Origin: Hibiscus mutabilis | Taxonomy: Eukaryota; Streptophyta; Magnoliopsida; Malvales; Malvaceae | DNA length: 64,000 bases | NCBI GenBank assembly: GCA_019671005.1 | Contig: CM033745.1 | Location: 37,369,834-37,433,833, forward strand | Direction of reading: 5' to 3' | In this document: positions 12,271 to 24,010 of the stretch, one piece after another | Position numbering within the stretch: the first letter of the stretch is position 1 | Layout of the letters: every line of letters starts with the position of its first letter | The notes under the pieces: model-generated | Database searches by the model: none | Seen by the model: the letters and a program-made list of their open reading frames with translations, nothing else | Told to the model about the DNA's origin: nothing | Translations under genes and position numbers: made by a program

Positions 12271-13270
12271 GAAGAAAGAAATACTTTTTGAAGCCCATTA
12301 CAGCCCATTAACAATACATCCAGGCGGTAACAAAATGTATCAAGATGTGAAAGGTCATTTTTGGTGGTCGGGCATGAAACGAGCCATCACAGAATTTGTT
12401 GCCAAGTGTTTGACTTGTCAACAAGTAAAAGCGGAACATCAAGTACCATCCGGATTACTTCAACCAATTTCCATTCCACAGTGGAAATGGGAGAGAGATA
12501 CTATGAATTTTGTAACGGGCTTGCCTTTGACACCAAGTAAAAAGGATGCAATCTGGGTGATTATGGATTAATTAACTAAATCAGCACACTTCATACCAGT
12601 TCGCACGGATTATTCTTTGCACAAGTTAGCGGAACTGTATATCAAAGAGATTGTTAAATTGCATGGGGTTCCTATGTCTATTATATCGGACAGGGATCCC
12701 AGGTTCACCTCAAGATTTTGGAGTGCTTTACACGAGGAATTGGGAACTAAATTGCATTTTAGTACTCCTTTTCATCCCCATGCAGACGGGCAGTCAGACA
12801 GAACTATCCAAGTATTGGAGGATATGCTTAGAGCATGTGTAATAAATTTTGCGGGTTCCTGGGAAAAACATCTCCCATTAGCGGAATTCGCATATAACAA
12901 TAGTTATCAAACAAGCATAAAGATGGCTCCTTACGAAACATTATATGGGAGGAAATGTAGAACGTCGTTGAATTGGTTCGAGCTTGAGGATCGAAAGGTT
13001 ATTGGACCAGATTTTGTTCAGAGAATGGAAGATAAGGTAAAAATTATTCAAGACAATCTCAAAGCTGCCTCCGACAGACAAAAATCATACTCGGATCTTA
13101 AAAGAAAATATATTGAGTTTGAAGTTGGAGATAAGGTATTTTTAAAAGTATCACCCTGGAAAAAGATGTTACGCTTTGGACGAAAAGGCAAGCTTAGTCT
13201 AAGATTCATCGGCCCGTATGAGATTCTAAAAAGGGTTGGACCATTGGCATATCAGTTAGCATTGCCACCT
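12271..13270 (+). pseudogene. Tekay integrase, catalytically altered
   Basis: Integrase inserts the cDNA. The zinc-binding HHCC domain is visible (H..H then CLTCQQ, about 12295-12425). The catalytic core has a TAA at 12569 (stop before LTKSAHFIPVR, where Arg is normal). Two of the three DDE residues differ from the family: the first Asp of the MDFV motif is Asn (TMNFVTGLP) and the Glu of the GQSERT motif is Asp (GQSDRT). The middle Asp (ISDRDPRF) is intact. A TAG lies at 13271 at the junction to the chromodomain segment. Confidence 0.88.
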
Positions 13271-13273
13271 TAG

Positions 13274-13552
13274 ATGAGTAAGATCCATGATGTTTTTTGT
13301 GTATCCATGTTGAGCAAGTATCGATCAGATCCTTCGCATGTCATTACACCGGAAGAAATCGAGATTCAGCAAGATCTGACATACGAGGAGGAACCTGTGA
13401 GAATATTAGCTCATGGAGAAAAACAGTTAAGAAATAAAAAAATTCCTCTAGTCAAAGTGTTATGGAGAAATCACAAAGTAAAAGAAGCTACTTGGGAACC
13501 TGAGGAATTAATGAAAAAGCAGTATCTGCATCCTTTTCAACCTAGTACTTAG
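13274..13552 (+). pseudogene. Integrase C-terminus with chromodomain
   Basis: The 92-codon segment starts SKIHDVFCVSMLSKY, normally continuous with the integrase, and ends with a chromodomain-like fold signature: IPLVKVLWRNHKVKEATWEP. In chromoviruses this domain directs integration towards modified heterochromatin. The aromatic and WEP positions are kept. It is in the same frame as the rest of the polyprotein and closes with TAG at 13550-13552, shortly before the PPT. Confidence 0.88.
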
Positions 13553-13575
13553 GAAAATTTGAGGATGAATTTTCT

Positions 13576-13590
13576 TAAGGGGGGAAGAAT
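13576..13590 (+). other. Polypurine tract
   Basis: taaggggggaagaat lies directly before the 3' LTR. It is the RNase-H-resistant primer site for plus-strand synthesis. Confidence 0.93.
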
Positions 13591-16421
13591 TGTAATATCT
13601 TGAAATTTTGGTTAGTGACCAAAATGTAAAAATTGAAAATTTTGGTGACTAAAATGTAAAATTTGAAAAGTTTGGTGCCAAAGTGTAAACTTTGGAAAGC
13701 TTAGGGACCAAGTTGTAACTTTCAAAAGTATGTAAGTTAGTCCCGTAAATCAATAGTCCACCCCCAAGATTGGCATTTTCGTGATACACGAATTTTTGAT
13801 ACGGAGTTTGTATTAAGAGCTATAAAGCTTTAAAGTTCGAGAAAAATCTGGATAATCGGATTTAATCGAATAAATGAGAAATCTTTTATGAGATATTTTA
13901 GGAGATATTTTATTAAAATAAGGCAAGGGCAAAAGGGTCATTTCCATGCCTTATTTTAATGGAAATTAATATGGATCATTGGATTAAAGATTACTTTTCC
14001 ATGTTTAATCTTAGCCATTGGCTAAAAAATGGCAATGTAGTAATTTTTGAAGATGGCAAGGGCAAAGTTGGTAATCAATAACTCCTTGGATTGTTTTGGA
14101 CCCTTGGTTTGGTAGTTAGACATGTGGCTTGATATGGAGCTTTGGATTTCAAGGGTAAAAAGGTCAATAAACATTAAAATGAATTTTAAATTCATTTTAA
14201 TTATATTAAGGACAAATGGCCAAATTTGAGCTAAAAGAAAATTCAAGATTTTTCTCCCAATATCAGCCATTGTTCGAACACTTCTTGAGGTAAGGATAAA
14301 AAATTTTATTTTGATTTTCCAAGCTTATTTCTTTGGATTTTGGATGAAAGCATGAAACAAAGAATTAATCTACATGAAATTCTCTATCTCTTGGTACCAT
14401 TTGTTCATGCTTTTCGTACTTAAAACCTTAGTTTTGAGGAATTGATGGATGAAGGGGATGTTGATTTAGGATGAACTAAGGTTAGCTTTTGATAATTATG
14501 ATGTTGTGGAATCATATTAAAGCTTGTGTGATGGTTGAAATTACATGGAAATAGCTAAACCCTAAATTGTTTAAAGTTAGGATTTTAGTAGAAAAGTTGA
14601 ATTTGGAATGATTTTGAGTTGGGAATGGTTGTGAAGGCTTGGAAATGATGTTTAAGTGTTAAGTAGACTAAATTGGAAACTTGGAAAAGTAGAGGGGTGA
14701 TTTCAGCATTTTGAAGGAATTAGGGGAAATTATGGAAAAATTTCCATAAATTTGGAAATGTTGAAACTATGATTTTACAAGCTTTAAAAATGTTATTTTA
14801 ACCATTTTGGAAGTTTGTAGAACATAGGGATTAGTTCAGAAATTTGGAAAATATTGGGGACCAATTCGGCAATTTGAAAGAATTTAAGGACTAAAGTGAA
14901 AATTTATTTTCATGGAAGCATTATGCTGGAATTAAGGTTAGAATGAGTTATAAATCATTCTTTGAGTAAGGGTTGGAAGAAATACAAAGTATTGGGGATG
15001 GAATGACTTGTGTCATAAAACTAATATTTGGAAAATATTAGGGTGTTTATAGAAAAATTATTCTTATATTGTTTATGTGTTAGTAGGATACTAACATATA
15101 ATTTGGAATGTACTTATGGTAATTTTCAATATACTGTAGACTGTGAACAAAATCAAGACCGAGTTAGCAATCGAGGAAAGGAACGAGATCAAAGTTGAAC
15201 TTAGTGAGGCTAGTTGAACATTGACAAAGTATAAAGTGTCGAGGTGAGTGCATTTTTATGCATGGAAAATATTATGTTTGATTTAAAAGACTAGTGATAA
15301 GTCTGGTATACTTATATTCTTGAAGATTATATTTATATTGATATTTGACATATTGAGAATTGTCAAAGGTAGAACTATGATGAATTTGATCACTAAATAT
15401 ATCAGGTATGTATGTTTATGTTATATTTAGGGTATGAACTGTCAGTATTTAATTATATTGCCATGGATGAATCAAATATGGAATTGGAAAATATGCCCAA
15501 GTAAGTTAATGAGGTATAGAGTATAGTTGGCATGCCATAGAGTCCAGCGGTTTATCACTTCGGTGCGTTTTATTAACACTTAGGTGTGGTTCTTTAGAAC
15601 TTATGTGCGGTAACTTAGCACTTCGGTGCGGTTTATTAGCACTTTGGTGCAGTTTTTGACTCGTGTACTCAAGTCCTCAAACTAGGTTGGGCAATAATTT
15701 ATTTGATAATAAATGGTCAATAAAATTAGAGGGTAGATAAACTCTCGGATAATGGAAAGGATATTAATAGGATTTATAAATCCAGAATATATTATGTTGA
15801 TATTTGATTAACATAAGGAAAATTAAAGAATGGTGATCAAATTACATGTTCTTTATATTATTGATAAAATTCAAGCATGTTGATTTATGTTAAATAATTA
15901 TAATGCCTCACTAAGTGTTTGCTTAACGTGTGATGGTTTTCACGCGTAGGTAGTAATCCAGGGCAAGAGTAAGGAATATCAGCATCATCACCTTGAGGAA
16001 AAATAGTTGTATCGGTAATTTTACATCTTTGATGTATTTTGGTTATCTCTAGTTGGCATGTATAAAGTAGTAGTAGCTCACTTTAACTGATCTAGATATG
16101 GTTTGTAATATTAATATCTAGATAAATGGGTACTTTATAATGTGATTTATAGTAGTTTAAAGAACTTTCTAGCAATGGAAATCAGGTAAAATTTATAACT
16201 TTGATTTTTAGAGTAGTTAAGACAATTTTTAATTTAGGAAGTTTTTAGGCAGTATACTTAATAAAAAGGTGTAGTTACAAACTGCTAAATTCCTGCCTGA
16301 AAACGGAATCTATTTGACTAATTAAAAATTAGTAATTGATTTTACGCGATAAAAAAATAGTAATATAGTATGTGACACTCTATACTAGTATTGGTTAATA
16401 AATACTGGTAAGGGTGTTACA
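13591..16421 (+). repeat. 3' LTR of the Tekay-type element
   Basis: 2831 bp, TGTAATATC...GTGTTACA, 34 bp longer than the 5' LTR; much of the difference is one extra 21-bp unit in the array at 15552-15656 and a short insertion near 16240. The same 14-base inverted repeat occurs at 13912-13925 and 13947-13960. Confidence 0.95.
15552..15656 (+). repeat. 21-bp tandem repeat, five copies, inside the 3' LTR
   Basis: Five units of the same 21-base motif that is present four times in the 5' LTR. The extra unit is ttagcactttggtgcagttt-like. Confidence 0.9.
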
Positions 16422-16426
16422 TTTGA
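16422..16426. repeat. Target-site duplication, right copy (tttga)
   Basis: Identical to 6005-6009 and directly abutting the last base of the 3' LTR. Confidence 0.95.
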
Positions 16427-16933
16427 CCTTCAAGCTTCATGTTCCAATTCTTGACCAATTCTTCTTTGGATTCAATGACCTCTTTCTCTTTAGCCATAGC
16501 GGTCATCATACTCATCATCTCAGTCATTTGTTTCTTTAACTCTTGCATCTCAATTTGCTCGTCACCAGCGCGAGTATCATCTACCATGTCTGATTCTAAG
16601 CCTTCAGATGAGCCCTCTCCTATTGTCTTCATTATATCTTTAGGACATAACCCCAAATTTATACTCTTTTCTATCTTATCACAAAACCTTCTATCCATTA
16701 TGAACGATTTCTAATCGTGCCAAACAACTCTGAATCAACACTTTTATTTCATGTAATGTAAATGCAAATAAAAATGCAAAAAGAAAAAATACAAAAAGAA
16801 ATAAGTTAGTACCGAATATAAAAATATTAAATGCAATAAAAAATAAGTAAAGAGAAAAAAACATAAAAGATATAACCCTATCCGTATGCCATCTAATTCT
16901 CTTAAGTTATTCGCATGGCTCTAAATGGGGTGG
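16427..16933 (-). pseudogene. Start of the interrupted Tat/Ogre-like gag plus leader
   Basis: On the minus strand an open frame starts at 16698 (MDRRFCDKIEKSINLGLCPK) and runs to the Tekay insertion. It has an acidic stretch and a Met-rich helix (ELKKQMTEMMSMMTAMAKEK), like the N-terminus of Tat/Ogre Gag. The continuation lies across the insertion at 6004 and lower. The stretch 16700-16933 is an A-rich leader whose end matches positions ~1-72, so it belongs to the same family. The leader is cut at 16933 by the next element. Confidence 0.6.
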
Positions 16934-19900
16934 TGTAACAACCTAGACCGGTAAGGACGATCGACCCGATCCGAGATGTTGCATTAGGGTCACAAGAGCG
17001 ACCCGCAAATACAAATACTAATAAATTAAATTCTTTTATATAAATCAATTCAATTTAAAATTGAATTCAGAAACCGAAATAGAACTCGGACTTAAACCAA
17101 CATACATACGAACTATAGTGACCTACATGCCCGCCTAGATATATAAGTATTGTTCTCCGCAATTAATGCTTATGGAACTCCTTGAACTGACGTTAGTATC
17201 CCGTACAATTCTTAACCTACTGACCTGGGGAGATTAATAATTTTAATGAGCTTGGGAGCCTAATAATACATAAATACCAAAATGAATAAATATAAAATAG
17301 GACAGTATAATTGACAGAAAATAAATGGGGCATAAATTACTATGCAGAATAATTAAATCATCCAAACAGTAAAGGGTATAAGTAAACTCGAGTCAACCAA
17401 CTCGGGAATCCTAAATATACAAATCATCAAATGTAAAAACATAAACATGCCTGAATCGCATGTATAATCGCAAAATGCCTGATACGAAGGCTAGTCGCAG
17501 AATGCCTTAATCGCAAGTTATATAATAAGCGCTAAATGCTCATGAGCCATTATCGGTATACCGAAACAAAATATATATAAGCTGGCGCTGTTGCGCGGGC
17601 ATCGAAATGAATCGTGTACATACTTACGTACATCATACATTCAAATATGAAAATATTGAATAATATAATTATACACTCAAAACTATCAGAAATACAAAAC
17701 TTACTAAATCTATCATATATCGGCACTCAAAACCTTGAAACTTACCAAGTCTGTCATATCGAGTTTTAGAATCACAAAACTGGCCAAATCTCGAGTGAAA
17801 CCCACTCGAGTCAAACCATGGCTTCCAAGCCTTATAAAGGATCCTAAGATCCTTAGAACAACGAAAATAAATCTAAACCCACTCGACCTCAAGATACGTT
17901 CATAAGCAAATAAAATCAAAAGTATTTGGTTAAGATCAAAGTAAAAGGTTATTTTGGTAATTGGTACCCAAAATGGGTACTTGGTCAGTTGCAAAAAAGG
18001 GCATTTTGGTCATTTACCCAATGAGGGCATTTTGGTAATTTATAAGAAAAATGAAATTTTGGTCTTTTTAACCACAAATACGAAGGTATCGAATTCAAAA
18101 AGGAGAGCGAGCCATTCAAAGGTTCAAGAGTTAAACAAATTATTTTAATTGTTGCGAAAGTCTTCGTTTTGGTTTGAAGGTCATAACGAGTTAAATCTTT
18201 AAAACAAATTAAATCTAACATTTCACGGTCTAGAGTACCGAAATTCCTTTTCGGATGTTGAAACTCAAACTGAACCTGGAATCCAAAATAATAACTTTAA
18301 CTAAAGGTTTTGATGTACCGAAACATTTCCTTAAAGTTTTACCAATTATTTTAGACAAAATTCTTTAAATCCCTAATCCAAATTCTAAAAACCTAAAACC
18401 CAATAACGACATCTAATCGAAATTACGGCAGCTGTTTCGCTAAATGGATGGATTTTCTCCATCGAACAACTTAATTAAACATGCAAATAAATCATGCATC
18501 AACTTTATAATCTAATTAAACATATAAACCTATTTCATATGAATTCAACGAGATATTTAAGTATTACCTCGACTCCGAACTACAACAGTCAACCTTCGAT
18601 AAGCTTCTTTCATGCCATACCCATTTGGTGCATTCTTCAACACCAACGGAACCCCAAACAATTATGTGAATGAATTAAAATATTACCATGAATAAACCAA
18701 TAAAATCAAATCAATACATATACAAGCAATGGAGAAAGTTAGAAAACACTCACATTCCCGTCACTCCGCGATTCGGATGGAAATTTTGACCGACAACTAT
18801 CAAGAACTCTATGACATCTAACTTTTGCCCAAATGTTAGCATGATCGAACCACAGATAAACCTCTAATCGAACCTTGATCGAAATTGCTCAAAAATGAAA
18901 ATAAATAATTTTCCCTTCCTTGAATATTTTCCCCCGAATCTGTTTCCCCTTATCTCTCCCCTTTCTTTTTCATAGTTCTCGCCTTTCACCCTCAAAACAA
19001 TGGCTTAAATAGCCTAGAAATATTAAATAAATAAATATATGAGATATGGATGTAAAAAGCTGACCCGACCCAAAAACCTAACTGAAACATGCTCGAGTCA
19101 GAACTTGTTTTGACCTAAAGAAGTATGACCCGAAACCGATCTATAACCGGCTCGCCAATTAACCAATATCACAAACATCCCTCCACCTCACCACAATAAA
19201 GGTCATAACCTAAAGACCGTAGTCCACCCGTACCAATGAGCTCATGAATTCTATGGCATGCCAATTGTATCTAAAGTCCCTTCGAATCCAAGGTTCGGTA
19301 ATTAAGCTTATAACAATGTCAATAACAATAATGGTAACAATAGCAATGTTAATAGCTCAATAGCAATGTCCAATGATCAATAAAATCTTGTATCAATATT
19401 TTGATGATGTCAATGGCAATAACAATGATTTGATGGACAATAATTCAATGCAATAAACTTACCGGTGCTTACCAATAATATCTTCTAAGAAGGCTCGATA
19501 CAATGGAACCTTGTAACATGTTAGCTATACAATAAACGATGGAATGAAATCGGTAAGGCACCTAGCCAATCCCAAGATTATGACTACACTCACTTAGTTT
19601 CCAAAGCTCTTATAGCTTTCAGATGATAGCTCATTTGCTTATATCTTTCGGTGGAGATGGTAACTCCTCTTTCTCCAACTCTTGAGCTAGATAGAAACAA
19701 ATAGGAATTGTTATAATCAATATAACGATATCAAAATTGATATCTAAAAGCTTAGAATATATATTAACTAATGGATTCCATGAATTTAAGCCTTCAAGAA
19801 TATGGATTAAGCTTGGATGTTCAATAGCTTTAACTTGAAATTAAACATCAACCATCCATGGAATCCAACAATTAATATTAAGGGCTTAAGCTTATCGATA

Positions 19901-20400
19901 CGATAAATATTCAACGATACTAAGAAATCAAAGAAAGCTTAAGTTCTTAAGGTTTCATCAATGGAGGTGCTTGCTTCCAACGAAGAAGATAATGACTAAG
20001 GTGTTCTCTTTCACCTAACCGGGCAAGTCTCCAACTCTTTCTTATCCTTCTTTTGAAATTTTTTTAATGACCAAAAGCTTTCCTTTAGTTGAAGGAAAGC
20101 AATGTGCGCACCTTACGTAATAGGTGATTAAGCTTGGGAGGGGCCAATTACTTGGTTGGTCCTTCAACTTCACAAGCTTTACACTTTTAACCTAGTAGTT
20201 TCAAATTCCAAAATTTAGCCACTAAAATAACTTTTAATATTTTCAATAGGGTCCTTAACCAATAATTTGACTCAATTAGAGTTCAATATCAATGAAATTG
20301 ACCACATGGTCAAAATCAATATAATATTTAGACCTTTCTGGTGTAGGGTTTTTTATTGCTAAAATCCAATTCCGACTAGACTGACTTTCAAGGTGTTACA
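16934..20400 (-). repeat. LTR-like block, TGTAACAACC...GGTGTTACA
   Basis: 3467 bp with TG...CA ends. The part from about 19200 to 20400 resembles 22800-23994 in the LTR of the chromovirus to the right (shared string gagctcatgaattctatggc), in the same orientation, so I take it as a minus-strand LTR of a related family. The five flanking bases differ (ggtgg and aggcc) and neither flank holds a PBS or PPT. It may be a solo LTR in a rearranged context or a recombinant of two LTRs. Confidence 0.6.
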
Positions 20401-20575
20401 AGGCCACAATCACAATCATCTTAGTGTCACAACGTTGAACGCACCGTCATGATTCCAGTCTTAAGGAGTACGACCTTAATTTAAGGGATTGTATTCACTA
20501 GTCACCTTACTAAAACACATATACCACCCTAGGGTTTCCTAGAACTGTCTAAACCTAAGCTTTGATACCAGTAAA
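20401..20575 (-). mobile_element. Leader and PBS of a minus-strand Ty3/gypsy fragment
   Basis: The minus strand reads tggtatcaaagctt at 20557-20570, an initiator-Met-type PBS with small changes, five bases from an LTR end at 20576. The leader runs left to 20401, where the LTR-like block begins. No coding sequence of this copy remains. Confidence 0.6.
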
Positions 20576-21429
20576 CGTAACACTCTAAACCCATATATCA
20601 CATTTGGGCCTTAAACCCAAATTGTTTTATAAAAATTTCTCAACTTGGTTTAGCGCAAATAAAATACATTCAAACAACATTTAAAGCCCACGATTAATAT
20701 ATATATAATTAAAATGTTACAAAGAGAGCTACAATTACATTAAAATATTTGAACATTCGATTTAATTAATACAATTTGCAAAATGAGAATTACAGACTCT
20801 ACTACTGAGTTCCTATGAATACATAGCTCACTAAACACAAGTACCATACTCCGAAGGTCACCACATGCTAGAATCTCATATTGATAGTACTCCACAATCC
20901 CACTGTCCAATAATCAACTTACGCACGGAAACAACGATTCTGAGCGCCAAGCTTACAAAGCTCAGTGGTACAAACTACTCTACTATGCTTCATCCAAATC
21001 ATAAACATAAGCATGCAAGCTAGTACGAGCAATAAGGAGAGATAAATAAACATGTGGCACTACCACTAGTCGCCTAACACATGCTCTCAATATAGAAAAA
21101 CATCATACATGGCAGACAATGCCCAACCAAGCCTGAGATCTACACAAATCATCAAGGTGAAAGCATGTATCAGCCAAAGCAACTCTAGAGTGAGGGTCAC
21201 ATAGAATCGGAACATACACTCTGGGTGAGGACGAGTCACCTACCATTGGAACATACCCCCTGGGTGAGGCCGGGTCATATATCATCGAAACATAAAACCT
21301 TGCTCGAAATCCTCCCGCGAGTATCGACACTCTAGGTGAGGTCGGGTCACCTAGCATCGAAACATACACCTATACTCAGAATCCCTCATTGAGTATCTTT
21401 AAATGAGGCTCGGGTCACATAACATCAGT
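20576..21429 (-). repeat. Partial LTR of the same minus-strand fragment
   Basis: The left end cgtaacactc corresponds to the usual TGTAACAC with one changed base. The LTR is cut at 21429 by the start of the next LTR. It includes a degenerate array (21190 to about 21420) whose units begin gtgaggncgggtcac and contain gaaacata, with 35-39-base spacing in the clearest units. Confidence 0.6.
21190..21420. repeat. Degenerate tandem repeat with gtgagg...gggtcac units
   Basis: At least four units share gtgagg, gtcac and aacata; the clearest are 21190-21224 and 21225-21263. Later units carry extra bases. It produces a short pseudo-repetitive minus frame that I do not regard as a gene. Confidence 0.65.
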
Positions 21430-23994
21430 TGTAACATCCCCCACCCAGCCTAGAAGAAAACTAGGTCAGAGAGCACTACCGGTGAACGAAACGGTAATCG
21501 GTGTAATGAACTTTCAATAAATAATTGATAATTAAATGATATTATGCTTTATAAACATTACCAAAATAAGCATTAGTCCAATTTATCCAATGTGCAATAG
21601 TAATTCGTCAATTAGGACTAAATTATAACTTTTACAAGTTTTAGGAACTAATATGTAAATTTAGTAATTTAAGGGTCTTTTCATGTAATTGATTAAACAA
21701 CCATGAAATTCAATACAATAACAGTAAGTCTGCAAATTTTCATGTCGTTCCGGTATCATTTACCCATCCAATTAGACTATACAATATTTAGTGACCATTT
21801 TGCAAACTTCTTAAAATCGATTTCTATGCCTTTTAACAGAATTAACTAACTCCGTACCGATACCCTTGGGGCCGTATCGGTACGCTAAGCTAAATTTTCA
21901 AGTTTTCAATTTCAAGGATACACTTAAGCTCATATCGATACGCGTTGACTAAGGTTGACCTATTTCAGTACAACCTAGGGTCGTATCGATACCATTTATT
22001 TTTCAGACCTTACTGTCAAAATTTGTACCGATAAACCCCCTCCGCATATCGATACGCTTTGTTTCACTTGGCCCAATTATTCAAGGCTATATCGATACCC
22101 CATCACCCGTATCGATACGTCTGCCTTGTAATGACAGATTTTTCTGGTTTTTATTCGAATTAACCTACCATTTATTGTCCAAACATTACCAAATTTTACC
22201 AGCAACCTTTAAACACTAAAATCTAATGGTATGCAAAATTTCATGATCAAATGAATCTATTTCCATGTTTTCACTAGTTAGGCCAAAAATGCATATTTGA
22301 TGCTTCTTACCAAAGTACTAACATGACAACTTTGAGCATTTAGGCTTCTTTAACATAGAGGGCAATACATACATGCAAAATGGGACTAAACTAACTTTTC
22401 TAAACCCTACACCACCGTTCAAGGACTATATTACATTATATAGAAGGTTGTGACTTGCAGCAAAAACACACATTGCTACGATCCTCGATCCAACTAAGCT
22501 TTAACCTGAAAATGCATGGAAATGAGATGCATTAGGCTTACTTAGCCTAGTGAGGTAGTCAAATACAATTGTATGAATATCAATGAAGATCATATCATGA
22601 AAAACGATGAAAGTGCACATCAAAACATATTTTAACAATACTTGCGACACTTATTCACATATATTTTCCTTGGATTGGCATGTAGTGGATACACGAATTC
22701 CCAACCAACATCACCAACAATGAATGGTCAATATCTGCCAACATCGCAAATAGGACCAACATAATCACATCCCGCCAACATCACCAATGAGAGCCTTAGC
22801 TCAAGAACCGTAGTCCACCCCTTACCAATGAGCTCATGAATTCTATGGCATGCCAATTGTATCCTATGTCCATTTGTGTCCAAGGATTCAATACTTACCA
22901 ATAGCAATAACAATAGCATTAACAATAGCTATAACGGTAATAATAGCAATAGCAATATGATATCAATGGCAATGATTTGTGATTTGTCTAACATGGCTTA
23001 TTTCAACCCTATAATAATATCAATGATCATGTATGACTCAATATTCAACCTATAATGTAACAAGCTTACCAAAGCTTACCGATGATGCCTCCTACAAGGC
23101 TCGAATACAAACGTACCTTGGTAAATGATGGAAATGCAATAATTCAACGTTAATGAAATTGGGAAGGCATCTAGCAACTCCCTTGACTCTGACTACACTT
23201 ATCGATGAATTCGAGGTTTTCAAGGCTCCCAGATGATAATTCCTTGCTTTTGGGCTTGGTTGGAGTTAGAGGATTTGGTGATTCTTCACCTTGAATCTTT
23301 TGAGCTACATTAAATCAAGATCACAAGGATTCCAATATCAATAATGGATTCGTATCAATTCAATAGCTATGAAAATGATATCAACCAAGCTATGCGATCT
23401 TTATGGAATTTCTAGGGTTCATGAATCTTTAACTTGAAATTAAACATAATTTAGCCATGGAATCGATAAACTAGTTGTGGACTTATGCTTACCCAATTGA
23501 TCACTACAATATAGGGTTAGGAAACTCAAAGAAAGAAAAGCTTGATCTCACTAAAAATGGTAGTGTGTGCTTGCCACAGCTAGAGGTAGAAGATGATGAC
23601 TAAGGTGCTTGAATTTCTTTGTAACCAGGCAAGTCTTTCTTTAGCTCAATTCCTATGAATTTTAATTGCAAGGCTTTCCTTCATGTAAAGGAATTGATTT
23701 CACTCATTCCACGTAGCATAGTGACGATTAGGTTGGGGTCTAATTACTTGGTTAGTCCCTCAACTTTTTACACTCTATGCTTTTGTCCTCAATCTTCCAA
23801 TTTCTATAATTTAGTCACTAAGACATGTTTCAAAGCTCATAATAGGTCCTTAACAATATCAATGCTCAATTGGGAACTCAATAATTTAATAATTAACCCT
23901 TTGTCGAAAGTCAACTCTACAATTTGACTTTTTGGTCTGAAATTTTTGGTCACCGAAATCAAATTTCACCTAGGCCCGGTTTTGGAGTGTTACA
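21430..23994 (-). repeat. 3' LTR of a 5'-truncated minus-strand chromovirus
   Basis: 2565 bp. On the minus strand it starts TGTAACACTCC at 23994, directly after a PPT, and ends GGATGTTACA at 21430. It interrupts the partial LTR at 20576-21429. The outer duplication cannot be tested because the 5' end of the element is missing. Confidence 0.82.
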
Positions 23995-24010
23995 ACTCTC
24001 CCCCTTAAGA
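23995..24010 (-). other. Polypurine tract of the minus-strand chromovirus
   Basis: Minus strand TTAAGGGGGAGAGT directly precedes the LTR start, equivalent to the tract of the Tekay element at 13576-13590. Confidence 0.85.

Larger units (their letters stand above)
6010..16421 (+). mobile_element. Complete Tekay-type chromovirus (Ty3/gypsy LTR retrotransposon)
   Basis: A 10,412-bp element in the order 5' LTR, PBS, gag, protease, reverse transcriptase, RNase H, integrase, chromodomain, PPT, 3' LTR. Both LTRs run TGTAA...TTACA and the element is bordered by the perfect 5-bp duplication tttga. The terminal chromodomain and LTRs of nearly 3 kb fit the Tekay/Del clade. The coding region from 8990 to 13552 is one continuous frame of 1521 codons with no net frameshift but ten internal stops, so this copy is not autonomous. 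It sits inside a minus-strand Tat/Ogre-like gag. By eye the first ~290 bases of the LTRs differ at about 13 positions, mostly C/T and G/A changes, so the insertion is not recent. Confidence 0.93.

Noticed and set aside
21103..21369. 88-codon minus frame with repeated YVPMVGDSSSPR-like units
   Set aside because: The protein repeat is only the translation of the degenerate tandem array inside an LTR.
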